64,000 bases of DNA from a virus: IMG/VR virus record IMGVR_UViG_3300034158_000023, positions 124,001 through 188,000 of that record. One strand, given 5' to 3'. A program made the translations under genes and the position numbers. The notes under the pieces are model-generated. The model had not been told where the DNA came from and did no database searches. It worked only from the letters and a program-made list of their open reading frames with translations. Of the stretch, positions 17,651 through 26,320 are shown one piece after another. Every line of letters begins with the position of its first letter. Positions within the stretch are counted from its first letter, which is position 1.

Positions 17651-19660
17651 ATGGAAGTATTGTTAGCCCGTGATGTCGCAAATATGTCCGAACATGACAT
17701 TTGGACTATATTACCACCTAGATTCATTATGCGGTTTGATGATGGAGATATGGTGGTAGATGATCGACGCACTCAAATGTGTTACTACCTGTGGTGGCCA
17801 CTACGAGATTATCCTGATACCAAGATCTATAAATACCATCACATGGGTGCTGCTGGTTGGACATCTAAGTCAGTTTTGGAACTGAACGATGCAATGTGGT
17901 GGGATTGTTTTGATCAACACGGTAAATCCATCAACCCTGAATTAGGGGCGATGCGTAGTAAGCAGGAGATTAACCGTTTACACAACAGCGTATCTGTTAA
18001 CTTAGGTGCGCATGTGGCCAGTTTAGATATTCTGGATTTTGCTGAAGTAATGATGCATCCAGAGATCAAAGCTATTAACGATCATCTGCAATCGTTAGAT
18101 CAAACGGATTTAAGTGTACTGGTAATGATGGATGTTGAGATTGCTAAAGCTCACGCTGAAGTAACTCGCATTATGATGACCTGTCCTACACTTAAAGACA
18201 ACCGATTAGTTTGTGCTGTGCGTGCTAAGACGTCAGACATAAACCCAGTGTTGCAGATTATCTGTTGTCGTGGTAAGCCTACAGACATCGATAGTACAGT
18301 TTTCACTACTGCTATCGTGCGTGGGTTAGGTCATGGGTTATTCTCTCTTTACGATGTGTTAGCGGAGTCTAGAACTGCTGCTAAGGCACTAGAGTTACAG
18401 AAAGATCCATTAGCTGATACTGAGTACTTTAACCGTCAGATGCAATTGATCTGTGCTACCTTAGCGCATTTAGATGCTTACTGGCAACGCAACGTGGAAG
18501 GTCCTTATGAACTCCACGATTGTGGCACCAAACGTTATATCACTTGGCAAGTAGATAAACAAAACTTCCAAGATTTAGTGGGTAGTTACCGCGTAGATGA
18601 AAACGATCAATTGCACGTTATCCGTAAGGATGATGTACATCTGATTGGTACAGTGATTCAAATACGTAATGGTTTAACTTGTGCACATAAAGAAGAGAAC
18701 CATATATGCGCCGCTTGTTATGGCGAGTTGGAATTCTCTTTACCTGCTGGAACCAACGTAGCACACTTTGCATGTATTGTACTGTGCGCTATTATCTCGC
18801 AGAAAGTGTTATCAGTTAAGCATAACGAAACCTCTGCAACTGTAGCTGGTGCCGAAGTCCCTAGAGAGTATAGAAGACAATTACGTGCGTTGGGTAACTC
18901 TTATGGGTTCTCATTGGACTTAGATTTAAGTACGTCATGCTTGGCGATTAACAAAGATGATGTGCCTAGATTAAGTGATATCTATGAGACTAAGAACATC
19001 CATGATCTCCCCCTACGCAAAATAGGGACTATGCAGGATGTCACCATCATATCGGAAATACCAGGGTTGGGACTAACGTCGTCGTACGTACCAGTACGCT
19101 CAGGAACTACAGGAAGTAGTTTCACTTATGAATTCTTAGAATACATAAAAGCTACTGGGTTTGAGGTTGAACGTGAGACAATCATAATCAACCTTAAAGA
19201 TTGGGATATCATGAAACCAGTGTGGGAAATGTCGCGTAAGCACGCTAACATGCTGGACTTTATGGAAGCTATTAAGAAACTAGTTAAAGTTAGTGATGAC
19301 GATAAAACTACTAAACTCACCATGGACTTGGATGAGGAAGGTAACGTCTCTTTAGCGTTAAGTGGTTTCTATGATTTAGTTAGATCTAAGTTCCCATTTA
19401 ACCTTTCTTTATTAGGGGTTATAATGCGGTCTACTCTAGTAGTAGATAAAGAGCTAGGTGATTATCGAATCCCATGTGGAGATCAGATTGGTCAATTCGA
19501 ACAATTTGGTAAGACCATGGAAAAACGTTCGTTAGGTGGTGGTCTAGCCAACGAACGACATGAGGGGATATTTGTTAACCCTGATTCGTATATACTAACT
19601 GAACGTGGTGGACATCCTTTAGACGAAACTATACAACCAACTATGTCTTATTTCCCTTAG
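17651..19660 (+). CDS. Non-virion RNA polymerase, beta-prime C-terminal subunit
   Basis: The 669-aa product continues where the 4.0-kb beta-prime N-part stops. Residues ~190-293 run VRAKTSDINPVLQIICCRG, then FTTAIVRGLGHGLFSLYDVL and PYELHDCGT. This parallels the beta-prime bridge-helix and trigger-loop region (SGARGS..QI.Q..G.RGLM ... GL...EYF ... DCGT). Residues ~341-360, LTCAHKEENHICAACYGE, match the TC.....GVC..CYG element. An unusual feature is that the usual G(E/A)..G..AAQSIGEPGTQLTMRTFH is strongly diverged. The C-terminal ~200 residues would complete beta-prime. It corresponds to phiKZ gp74 by order. It is translated with the beta C-part. Confidence 0.9.
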   Translation: MEVLLARDVANMSEHDIWTILPPRFIMRFDDGDMVVDDRRTQMCYYLWWPLRDYPDTKIYKYHHMGAAGWTSKSVLELNDAMWWDCFDQHGKSINPELGAMRSKQEINRLHNSVSVNLGAHVASLDILDFAEVMMHPEIKAINDHLQSLDQTDLSVLVMMDVEIAKAHAEVTRIMMTCPTLKDNRLVCAVRAKTSDINPVLQIICCRGKPTDIDSTVFTTAIVRGLGHGLFSLYDVLAESRTAAKALELQKDPLADTEYFNRQMQLICATLAHLDAYWQRNVEGPYELHDCGTKRYITWQVDKQNFQDLVGSYRVDENDQLHVIRKDDVHLIGTVIQIRNGLTCAHKEENHICAACYGELEFSLPAGTNVAHFACIVLCAIISQKVLSVKHNETSATVAGAEVPREYRRQLRALGNSYGFSLDLDLSTSCLAINKDDVPRLSDIYETKNIHDLPLRKIGTMQDVTIISEIPGLGLTSSYVPVRSGTTGSSFTYEFLEYIKATGFEVERETIIINLKDWDIMKPVWEMSRKHANMLDFMEAIKKLVKVSDDDKTTKLTMDLDEEGNVSLALSGFYDLVRSKFPFNLSLLGVIMRSTLVVDKELGDYRIPCGDQIGQFEQFGKTMEKRSLGGGLANERHEGIFVNPDSYILTERGGHPLDETIQPTMSYFP

Positions 19661-19665
19661 TAGAA

Positions 19666-19683
19666 GTGGGGGTTCGCCCCCAC
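19666..19683 (+). terminator. Hairpin between RNAP and helicase genes
   Basis: GTGGGGG-ttcg-CCCCCAC is a strong stem with a UUCG tetraloop but no T-run. It could be a partial terminator or an RNA-processing or protecting structure. Confidence 0.6.
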
Positions 19684-19700
19684 CCTTACAGGAGACAAGA

Positions 19701-21209
19701 ATGCCATGTTGTAAAATGGAAGTACTTACCCACGCATTTATTTTAACGGAGATTGACTCCAGGTTTAAATGGGTTATACACGCTTACGGTAAACGCTTTA
19801 TTGTAATGAAACGTGAGCGTGTAGGTCGTCAGATGATTGTGGTACCTGACAAAATGTATTGTTGGGCTAACGAATCTAGAACCGAGTTTAGGTTCCATCG
19901 TAATCAAAAGGATGAGTTTTTAGAGCACGCGGCTAGATGTGGGTTCAATGACATTCAGGTAACTGAGCGTCCCCTATATAAAGCTGCTAAAGTTAATGTG
20001 AGTTTGGTGGCAGCTTGGACACCTCGCCCTAACCAAGTGCCTATCATTGAGCATGTGTTAGCTCCTGGACACACTAAAGTTATTGCATTGCAGACAGGAC
20101 AAGGTAAAACTAGTACTAGTCTTAAATGTGGGGAATTAATAGGTGAAAGGATATTAGTATTAGCTTTAGGACGTTACCATGATAAATGGAAGTCTGACGT
20201 TATAAAGCAATACCGATTGAAGCCAGGGGAGATTATGACTGTTCGTGGTTCAGATCAGTTATACAACCTAATGCAAACGATAGACACTGACAAATGTATC
20301 CCTAGGGTAATCAACATCACCCTAGGTACGCTACGTGGATATATTGCGGAGTATAGTAGTCCTGGTCCTAAACCTGACTGGTTTGTTTCTCCTTGTAGGT
20401 TATGGGAGAAGTTAAAGATAGGCGTACGTATTACGGATGAAGTACATCAGCATTTCCACGCTAACTACATAATCGATTTGTTTACACACGTACCTAAAGC
20501 TATTTATCTGAGTGCTACGATAGAAACAGATAACCCTTTAACCAACGAGATGTCTAAGGTTAGTTTTCCTTTTAACACTCGTATGGGCGGTGGTGCATAC
20601 ATTAAGATTGCTAACGTTGTCTGTATCAGATACGCGTTAGAGAAGCGTGGTAGTATTCAATGTAGTGGGTTTGGTGGTAGTTATAACCACGGTAACTTTG
20701 AAACTAGTATGATGAAAAAGGAAAAGATCAAGCTGAACTATTTTGCTATGATTCTTACCTTGATCAATGAGTTTCATATACCCTACGCTAAACCTGGACA
20801 AAGGTTGCTAATCTTTGCTTACCGCGTAGATTTCTGCGTAGAGTTAGTAGAGTACCTGAAGATACATTTACCGCACCTAAAGATCTGTAAGTATACCTCA
20901 GATGATGCTACTGAGATTATCGAGCAACACGATGTCACAGTTACTACTTTAGGTTCTGCTGGTACAGCGCTAGATATAGATGGGTTATTGACATGTATGT
21001 TAACTATAGCTGTAGATAGCAGACAAGCAAACTTACAAGCATTGGGTAGACTAAGGGACATAATGTCTCCAGGACAAACTCCAATGTTCCTTTACTTGTG
21101 TTGTGAAGATATACCTAAACACGTGTCCTATCATCAAAGAAAAGAAACTGATATCTTTGCTGGGAAAACATTAAGCTACAGAACCATTAGTTACGCTAAC
21201 AAAATTTAG
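19701..21209 (+). CDS. Superfamily 2 helicase (UvsW/DEAD-like)
   Basis: The 502-aa product has Walker A LQTGQGKTST (~residues 130-139), a DEVH box (ITDEVHQHF, ~245-253), motif III YLSATI, and a helicase C domain ending in QALGRLRDI (motif VI-like QA.GR.(R)). The layout of an N-terminal ~110-residue extension followed by two RecA domains resembles T4 UvsW and related phage branch-migration helicases. It directly follows the RNAP genes, as phiKZ gp75 does from memory. Likely role: remodelling of replication or recombination intermediates, or of RNA:DNA hybrids. GGAGACAAGA precedes the ATG. Confidence 0.88.
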   Translation: MPCCKMEVLTHAFILTEIDSRFKWVIHAYGKRFIVMKRERVGRQMIVVPDKMYCWANESRTEFRFHRNQKDEFLEHAARCGFNDIQVTERPLYKAAKVNVSLVAAWTPRPNQVPIIEHVLAPGHTKVIALQTGQGKTSTSLKCGELIGERILVLALGRYHDKWKSDVIKQYRLKPGEIMTVRGSDQLYNLMQTIDTDKCIPRVINITLGTLRGYIAEYSSPGPKPDWFVSPCRLWEKLKIGVRITDEVHQHFHANYIIDLFTHVPKAIYLSATIETDNPLTNEMSKVSFPFNTRMGGGAYIKIANVVCIRYALEKRGSIQCSGFGGSYNHGNFETSMMKKEKIKLNYFAMILTLINEFHIPYAKPGQRLLIFAYRVDFCVELVEYLKIHLPHLKICKYTSDDATEIIEQHDVTVTTLGSAGTALDIDGLLTCMLTIAVDSRQANLQALGRLRDIMSPGQTPMFLYLCCEDIPKHVSYHQRKETDIFAGKTLSYRTISYANKI

Positions 21210-21230
21210 GAGGCTTAGGCCTCCTTTTTT
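21208..21230 (+). terminator. Intrinsic terminator after helicase
   Basis: AGGAGGC-ttag-GCCTCCT followed by TTTTT; it overlaps the stop codon of the helicase gene. Confidence 0.9.
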
Positions 21231-21255
21231 GCCCCTAAAATAAAAGGAATACAAA

Positions 21256-22038
21256 ATGCAATTAGATAAACTAAACTCACTTTTCCCCAATGCTTTAATC
21301 GTGGGGAAATTATATACTTTCAGCTCTTGGTCTAGCACAGATCATTGTTACCACACTACCGCGGTTGCTGTGTGTATAGAAAGTTGCGATCTTAATAAGC
21401 AAATGGAACTCTTTAATGACATATCTGATCTCCAAGATACCCCAGAGGATTACCGCAACACCAATTGGAATACCTGTGAAACTTTTGTGGGGTTCTTAAT
21501 CCGTGAGAAATATTTAGTTCCAATTGAATTAGAGGAGGTCATATTTGCTGGCGTAGAGGTTAAAGGTCCAGTAGGACTAGAATGTATTGCTGCCGACTAC
21601 GCTAAGTACAAAGCTGAGCAAACCAGCAAAAAAGTAAACCTGTTGACAGCGGCCGATATTATAAAACCTAACGAAGACATTCCAGAGGTGGGGACGATGC
21701 GAACCGATGGGAAATTCACTATAACAACCAAAAGAAAGTCTGAGAGTCAATTGATAACAGAAGGACAAGTTTGCACTTTTACTTCTTGGGTATTTGAAAC
21801 TGATAGTTACGACCCCTATAAAACGTGCGTATGTTTAAAGGATTTTGACATAAGCCAACTACGCGCCGAGTGGGAAGCACATCGTTTAAATGTTGCTAAC
21901 GACAGGGAAATGCATTGGGAAACTTGTGTAGCATTTGCTGACTATGTAATTGAAGCTGGTTATCTGAAAGAGATCCCAGTAACTGAAATGGTTGTTTACC
22001 ATCAAACCACCGAAATTATTACTACAATAAAAGGATAA
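21256..22038 (+). CDS. Unknown protein with an internal duplication, 260 aa
   Basis: Two copies of a ~90-residue module are visible. Copy 1 (about residues 16-98) reads LYTFSSWSSTDHCYHT ... NWNTCETFVGFLIREKYLVPI. Copy 2 (about 171-250) reads VCTFTSWVFETDSYDPYKT ... MHWETCVAFADYVIEAGYLKEI. Shared features are TF.SW, a Cys-containing strand, W.TC.(T/A)F..(Y/F)(L/V)I....YL and a charged end. The linker (~100-165) is Lys/Thr rich. No known fold comes to mind. Leader AAATAAAAGGA. Confidence 0.85.
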   Translation: MQLDKLNSLFPNALIVGKLYTFSSWSSTDHCYHTTAVAVCIESCDLNKQMELFNDISDLQDTPEDYRNTNWNTCETFVGFLIREKYLVPIELEEVIFAGVEVKGPVGLECIAADYAKYKAEQTSKKVNLLTAADIIKPNEDIPEVGTMRTDGKFTITTKRKSESQLITEGQVCTFTSWVFETDSYDPYKTCVCLKDFDISQLRAEWEAHRLNVANDREMHWETCVAFADYVIEAGYLKEIPVTEMVVYHQTTEIITTIKG

Positions 22039-22045
22039 CGCCGTA

Positions 22046-22651
22046 ATGAAAATCTATCTTATACCAATAGGCTCTCTAGAAGATTTAAAACCTCCAGTAA
22101 CAAATGCTGAAATTCTTAAAATGTCTAAAACCGACATAATGGCGTTAGAGTTGCGTGCCGCAGCTAATCCCTTAGCATTCATCAATAAATACTTGTTTGC
22201 TACATACATGCCATCTAACTGGAATTATGACTACTTTAAAGAGGTGTGTGCATCTGTCGACTACATTTTGGCTAACCAGCAGGCCTACAATTTTAACTCA
22301 GTGGATATAGAAAAACTTAACGACATTAGTATTTACTTTAATACCCTTAAAGACTACTGGACTAACTACGTTTCTTACATCGAGCAAGAATCCGGCGTAT
22401 CGGTTGAAATAGCATATTCACTAGCCTTTAAAATGCATGTAGCTGTACTAGATGATGGCGGAGATACTGAAGTTATCAAAATCTTAGCAGATGATAGGGT
22501 GCAACAAAGTACTTCACATATGTTAGCGGCAGCAGTCCCACTTATTTTATCCTTCCATTCATTGCACGCCGATTGTTTGGAAAGGCTGCAAAAAGCTTGG
22601 CCAAAATACGGTTATGCTTTAGCAGATGTAATAAACCTTAAACGACACTAA
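22046..22651 (+). CDS. Unknown protein, 201 aa
   Basis: This soluble, probably all-helical protein is rich in Tyr, Asn, Ala and Leu. It follows the duplicated-module gene by 7 bases and has an ACAATAAAAGGA leader inside the end of that gene, so the two are co-expressed. No motif recognised. Confidence 0.78.
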   Translation: MKIYLIPIGSLEDLKPPVTNAEILKMSKTDIMALELRAAANPLAFINKYLFATYMPSNWNYDYFKEVCASVDYILANQQAYNFNSVDIEKLNDISIYFNTLKDYWTNYVSYIEQESGVSVEIAYSLAFKMHVAVLDDGGDTEVIKILADDRVQQSTSHMLAAAVPLILSFHSLHADCLERLQKAWPKYGYALADVINLKRH

Positions 22652-22664
22652 CACAAACGGCAAA

Positions 22665-22694
22665 AGAAGAGAGTTTTACCTCTCTTCTTTTTTT
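22665..22694. terminator. Bidirectional terminator
   Basis: AAGAAGAGAG-ttttac-CTCTCTTCTT with a T-run, separating convergent genes. Confidence 0.88.
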
Positions 22695-22705
22695 GTGGTT
22701 TTTAC

Positions 22706-23359
22706 TTACTTGTTGCACTTAAGGTTAAGTTTGTAAATGTTCCCAATGTCGCTGGCTGGACGTACGAAAGCAACGCGCATCTGTGGGTTATAAACAATAC
22801 AATCGTCTAAGGTACACTTAAACTGTGTAGCTACAGCTTTACCGCTATCTAAACGCACCATAGCGTAACCATCTTCATTGATGCCCACTACACGCTTAAT
22901 GGTAAGGTCAGTAGTAAGTACGTGTTGTACTTTCTCTGTCTCCCAGAACTCTTCAGGGGCAGCGTTCCACGAATGGTCGTTTACATAAGATTGCTGAATT
23001 GCTTTAACTGTAGAGATTGGATCTGGATCATCAGGATCTAACTTAACCTCTATAGAAGCGCTATGTTGGTCAACTAATGCATAACCTTCTTCAAAGGCTT
23101 TAGCTGGGCTTAGAGATACGTAGCCGTCTTCGTAAACTACATAGTAACACCCAGGTACAAACACAGGTTTACTGATGCAATCTGCTGGTAATGGTAAACG
23201 CAGACGTTGTCTATAACCATCAACACTTACTACGGTTACTAGCGGTAAGTTATCACTATCGCCATCTGCACCTAAATCATGAATTTCTAACACCTTAACT
23301 GCTTTTACAACTTTGTGGCAAGTGTAGAGGGCCAGTAGTTCATCTAATGTCTTACCCAT
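22706..23359 (-). CDS. Unknown protein, 217 aa
   Basis: This minus-strand gene is the last of a run (26.2 to 22.7 kb) that includes the macrodomain and the frameshift gene. The product is acidic and rich in short beta-type segments (DGYRQRLRLPLP, GCYYVVYEDGYVSLSP, EDGYAMVRLDSGKAV), which suggest small barrel or SH3-like folds. No catalytic motif. TAAGGAATTGAA precedes the ATG. Confidence 0.78.
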   Translation of the reverse strand: MGKTLDELLALYTCHKVVKAVKVLEIHDLGADGDSDNLPLVTVVSVDGYRQRLRLPLPADCISKPVFVPGCYYVVYEDGYVSLSPAKAFEEGYALVDQHSASIEVKLDPDDPDPISTVKAIQQSYVNDHSWNAAPEEFWETEKVQHVLTTDLTIKRVVGINEDGYAMVRLDSGKAVATQFKCTLDDCIVYNPQMRVAFVRPASDIGNIYKLNLKCNK

Positions 23360-23368
23360 TTCAATTCC

Positions 23369-23809
23369 TTATAAACAAATGTGTATTTTATTTTTAATGG
23401 ACTCTAGGTATTTATAGAGTAGTGGTTTTACTTCAGTTGGGTAATCTAAACCACCGTTACCACAACCTAAAGGAGGGATAGCTATATCGCAGTCTCCTAA
23501 CTTATCAAGATTGTCAACTAACTTAGTACAGATAGTTTCAACCCATTCTAACTTAGAACCATTAGACCAATGGTCTTTTGTTGCAACCAATAAAATAAGC
23601 TCCTTAGAGGTAATGTAATAAGGTAGTATACTTCCAGGTTTCATTATACCTAGGCGACACTTCTCTTTATAGTTGCGTAAGATACTTGGGTATCTTTTTT
23701 TCGCTTCTAATGCTATCCCTTTACCCATGACGCCTACACAGTTAACTGTTACCAGTTTAATAGGCGCTGGATGTTCGAATATATTACTTACCCCTTCGGA
23801 AACTATCAT
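23369..23809 (-). CDS. DarG/Poa1-type macrodomain (ADP-ribosyl hydrolase-like)
   Basis: The 146-aa protein is a single macrodomain. Residues 23-35, NCVGVMGKGIALE, form the ADP-ribose loop. Residues 77-81, TKDHW, match the TK.HW of DarG, in which that lysine is catalytic. Residues 112-122, PPLGCGNGGLD, are the distal phosphate loop. DarG-type macrodomains remove ADP-ribose from thymidine bases in DNA placed there by the toxin DarT. Related Poa1/TARG1 proteins hydrolyse ADP-ribose 1''-phosphate or ADP-ribosyl-glutamate. In a phage, protection of its DNA from host DarT is the most attractive role. The start ATG overlaps the stop of the upstream frameshift extension (ATGA), so translation is coupled. 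Confidence 0.88.
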   Translation of the reverse strand: MIVSEGVSNIFEHPAPIKLVTVNCVGVMGKGIALEAKKRYPSILRNYKEKCRLGIMKPGSILPYYITSKELILLVATKDHWSNGSKLEWVETICTKLVDNLDKLGDCDIAIPPLGCGNGGLDYPTEVKPLLYKYLESIKNKIHICL

Positions 23810-24267
23810 CGGTTAAGTTCCTTCTCCAAATCATTCAATGCAGAATTTGGATTTGGTTTAGTTAAATCAATGGCGCACAATCGCAGCATTTCATCTGCTG
23901 AGGCTCTACTTTGCTTTAAGAACGTAGGGAAATCTACACCGAATGCATCTTTCACTTTTAGATTCTTAAATCTAAGCATATACTGAAACTCTAAGGAGTC
24001 AGACATTACGTCTTCCTTAGGATGGAAACCAACCCTACTTAAAGGATCGACTCGTTCAGCTAAGTCATGGTCGCATATGCCGTAGAGTTTATCATAGGTT
24101 TCATTTATGATAACTCTACTAGCTAAAGCTGACACTGGAACTTTAATGGCAGCGAATAATGTCTTCGCTACCTGACCCTCAGCAACATGACGTCCAAACT
24201 GTTGACTTCGTACCGTATCTGCTACGGTAGTTTGGTCAGCAGATAAGACTGCTGCATTAGAAAAAAA
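23806..24267 (-). CDS. Frameshift extension of the 526-aa protein (-1 frame; 665-aa fusion)
   Basis: This frame is open without interruption from the slippery run at 24267-24261 to the TGA at 23808-23806. Its first internal ATG (24135) has no ribosome-binding site. Shifting -1 on the T7 run joins residue 514 of the upstream frame to 151 further residues (beginning SNAAVLSADQTTVADTV) and gives a 665-aa protein. The extension is soluble and mostly helical. The 0-frame stops after only 12 more codons. Either the long form is made by programmed frameshifting, or one base is missing in the assembly. The motif phase argues for the former. Confidence 0.75.
   Translation of the reverse strand, partial: FFSNAAVLSADQTTVADTVRSQQFGRHVAEGQVAKTLFAAIKVPVSALASRVIINETYDKLYGICDHDLAERVDPLSRVGFHPKEDVMSDSLEFQYMLRFKNLKVKDAFGVDFPTFLKQSRASADEMLRLCAIDLTKPNPNSALNDLEKELNR
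24211..24267 (-). promoter_or_regulatory. Candidate programmed -1 ribosomal frameshift site
   Basis: On the minus strand, a T_TTT_TTT slippery heptamer (24267-24261) sits in the exact phase X_XXY_YYZ. A 6-base spacer follows, then a hairpin CAGCAG-TCTTAT-CTGCTG (24254-24237), then a second hairpin TACCGTA-GCAGA-TACGGTA (24229-24211). TCTGCT of the first can alternatively pair with AGCAGA in the second, allowing a pseudoknot-like fold. The 0-frame stop lies in the second hairpin. Confidence 0.75.
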
Positions 24268-25802
24268 GTGCTGACTCCATCGATAGGATGAACTACACGA
24301 GTTTCTCCATTCTCTGTTACTAACCAGTCATGGCAGTTAGGGCATTCGTAGTTAGGGATACCCACAAACGAAACTAAAGACTCGTTCATGAATTTCTCAA
24401 TGCCTTCTACGATAGCATTAACGAAGTCATCGTTTTCTGACCAGATACCTAACTGCTCTTCGATTGCTTCATCGTCAGATACCTCTAACAGATGATCACC
24501 TACGGTCATTTCAATACGATCAATCCAGTGACCATAGTTACGCAGGATAGTAGCAATACGCATGTCTGTATAGTGCTTAATGCGCTCTGCTTCAGACAAC
24601 ACTGTACCAAACGCCGTTTCTGTACGATGTTCTAACTCAGTCGCCCATCGCGCACCAGAATGGATGTGCTTAGCCACACTAGGTACACTAAAGAACACTT
24701 TAACCGTATCAGTCAAAACGATATGGTTGTTAGCGTAGTAGAACTCATCTTGATACGATTTAAGATCAGCATCACTAACCTTACCTGGTCTAGTAATGAT
24801 CTTAAGTTGGTTAGAGTTCAACATGTTGTGATCTACAACAACCATCTTAGCTACCAGCACTTGACGTCTTGCCACGTGTGTACATTTGTTAGGATCACTA
24901 GTACAAGGTTGTGCAAATGGGAAACCTGCACTGTGGATACAGTGAGCCATATACGCAGCAAGGATTTGCATGTCTGGTAAACGAACTGCTTCCAAGAACT
25001 TCTCGTAGTCGTTACCTGATTCAATACCTACTGAAACACAGTGATCGTAAATGAAACGAATCAAGTTACGGTTAATGGCAAAAGAGTCATTAGAGAAAAT
25101 AGCACCGCGTGTGTTGCGCCCTAACAAGTTACGATCAGATGCAATCAAACGATCCAACTCTACCTGTTCAGATAGCGGAGGCGTACGCAGCGTTACAGAG
25201 AAACCAGAACCCCACAGAGGGAACGAGTTAGCTCCGCCCATGCTAGTCATAGCACTCATTTGCAGAACAGCTTCACGACCTTTTAAAGTACCACTACCGC
25301 TAGGAGCACCAGGCACTAGTTTACGTGGTCCAAAGATAGTACCAGCATAACCAACAGAGTTAACCCAATTAGCTGTAGGTCTAAATGCCGCAGCGTTTAA
25401 ACCATCACTAACAACGTTAGAATAGCTAGCAGCGTTAGATAAATGACGTGACCACTCGGTAGTCTCAGCAGTGGCGTCTAATTTATCCCAATCTGTAGAG
25501 ATATGCTCTAGGACGTTTAATGAGGTACCTAGAATACTTACTGGTGGTACGTCTTCATATGAGTCAAACGTTTTACCATTAGCATCTGTACGAGCAACAA
25601 TAAAGTTAGCAGCAACCGCTACTTTTGCACCAGGAGGTTGAGTAGGCACATATGGAGCTTTAGGAGCGATCTCTTCTTTAGGTGCTTCAGGTTCCTCAGG
25701 GATAACAACAGCTGTCTCCTCTTCAGTAACTGGCACACTAACAACTTCTTGTTCATCTACTGGGATACCAGTAGTTCCAGTGGTAGTTGGATTATTTTCC
25801 AT
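24222..25802 (-). CDS. Unknown 526-aa protein (0-frame product of frameshift gene)
   Basis: The N-terminal ~60 residues are Glu/Val/Pro/Thr rich and look disordered (EEETAVVIPEEPEAPKEE). The rest is a folded domain of mixed character with many aromatic and Asn residues. A CPNC pair (near residue 490) may be half of a metal site. I do not recognise the family; a virion protein or large structural component is possible. Only 12 residues follow the slippery sequence in this frame. The start overlaps the end of the upstream 148-aa gene by 11 bases, so the genes are coupled. Confidence 0.82.
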   Translation of the reverse strand: MENNPTTTGTTGIPVDEQEVVSVPVTEEETAVVIPEEPEAPKEEIAPKAPYVPTQPPGAKVAVAANFIVARTDANGKTFDSYEDVPPVSILGTSLNVLEHISTDWDKLDATAETTEWSRHLSNAASYSNVVSDGLNAAAFRPTANWVNSVGYAGTIFGPRKLVPGAPSGSGTLKGREAVLQMSAMTSMGGANSFPLWGSGFSVTLRTPPLSEQVELDRLIASDRNLLGRNTRGAIFSNDSFAINRNLIRFIYDHCVSVGIESGNDYEKFLEAVRLPDMQILAAYMAHCIHSAGFPFAQPCTSDPNKCTHVARRQVLVAKMVVVDHNMLNSNQLKIITRPGKVSDADLKSYQDEFYYANNHIVLTDTVKVFFSVPSVAKHIHSGARWATELEHRTETAFGTVLSEAERIKHYTDMRIATILRNYGHWIDRIEMTVGDHLLEVSDDEAIEEQLGIWSENDDFVNAIVEGIEKFMNESLVSFVGIPNYECPNCHDWLVTENGETRVVHPIDGVSTFFLMQQSYLLTKLP

Positions 25803-26238
25803 CTTCTTTAACCTCTAACGCCATAGCGTAATCAGTGATTTGCGCTGCTAATGGTAATGCAGTGTTTTGATAATTCTCGATCCAGCTCACATACTGCTGG
25901 GATAGTTCTAAGCAGTTGAGTTGATATGTCTCTGCTGAGTTAGTTTTTTCTATCTCAGGAAGAGCTAAGTGGATCTTTGCTAGTTCAGCTGAAGCAACTT
26001 TAACTACTTGGGCATACTGAGGTGCCAGCTTTAACACTTCAGGGATAGCTGCCATCCCAGGCACAGTAATGATAGGGGCTATCTCTCTGGCTGATACCAA
26101 TAATTGTTCAGCAGTGGAAGCAAATACTTTTAACTCGCGTTTAGCGCGCTTAGTAGTTTTATTGTGTACGAAGTTAGAGCCACTTACTTTAATGGCATCT
26201 CGTAACGCAACAGCAGCGTTTTTATTTTGTTTGTTCAT
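25792..26238 (-). CDS. Unknown helical protein, 148 aa
   Basis: This is the first gene of the minus-strand run. I chose the ATG at 26238 (CTGGAAAA before it) rather than the Met 12 codons upstream, which has no ribosome-binding sequence. The N-terminal ~35 residues are strongly basic (Lys/Arg/Asn); the rest is Ala/Leu/Glu rich and helical. No motif recognised. Confidence 0.75.
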   Translation of the reverse strand: MNKQNKNAAVALRDAIKVSGSNFVHNKTTKRAKRELKVFASTAEQLLVSAREIAPIITVPGMAAIPEVLKLAPQYAQVVKVASAELAKIHLALPEIEKTNSAETYQLNCLELSQQYVSWIENYQNTALPLAAQITDYAMALEVKEDGK

Positions 26239-26320
26239 TTTTCCAGATTCCCGTAAATTGGCAATTGTATACATATGGTAAGTAGATTGAATAATTTATA
26301 ACACATTAAAGGAGTACCTC

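Noticed and set aside
23771-23986. 71-aa plus ORF opposite the macrodomain/frameshift region
   Set aside because: No leader; the minus-strand frames are better supported by coupling and motifs.
24222-24267. Frameshift as a decayed pseudogene
   Set aside because: Both halves stay open and well formed, and the slippery phase, spacer and hairpins match a programmed site. An assembly error remains possible and is stated.
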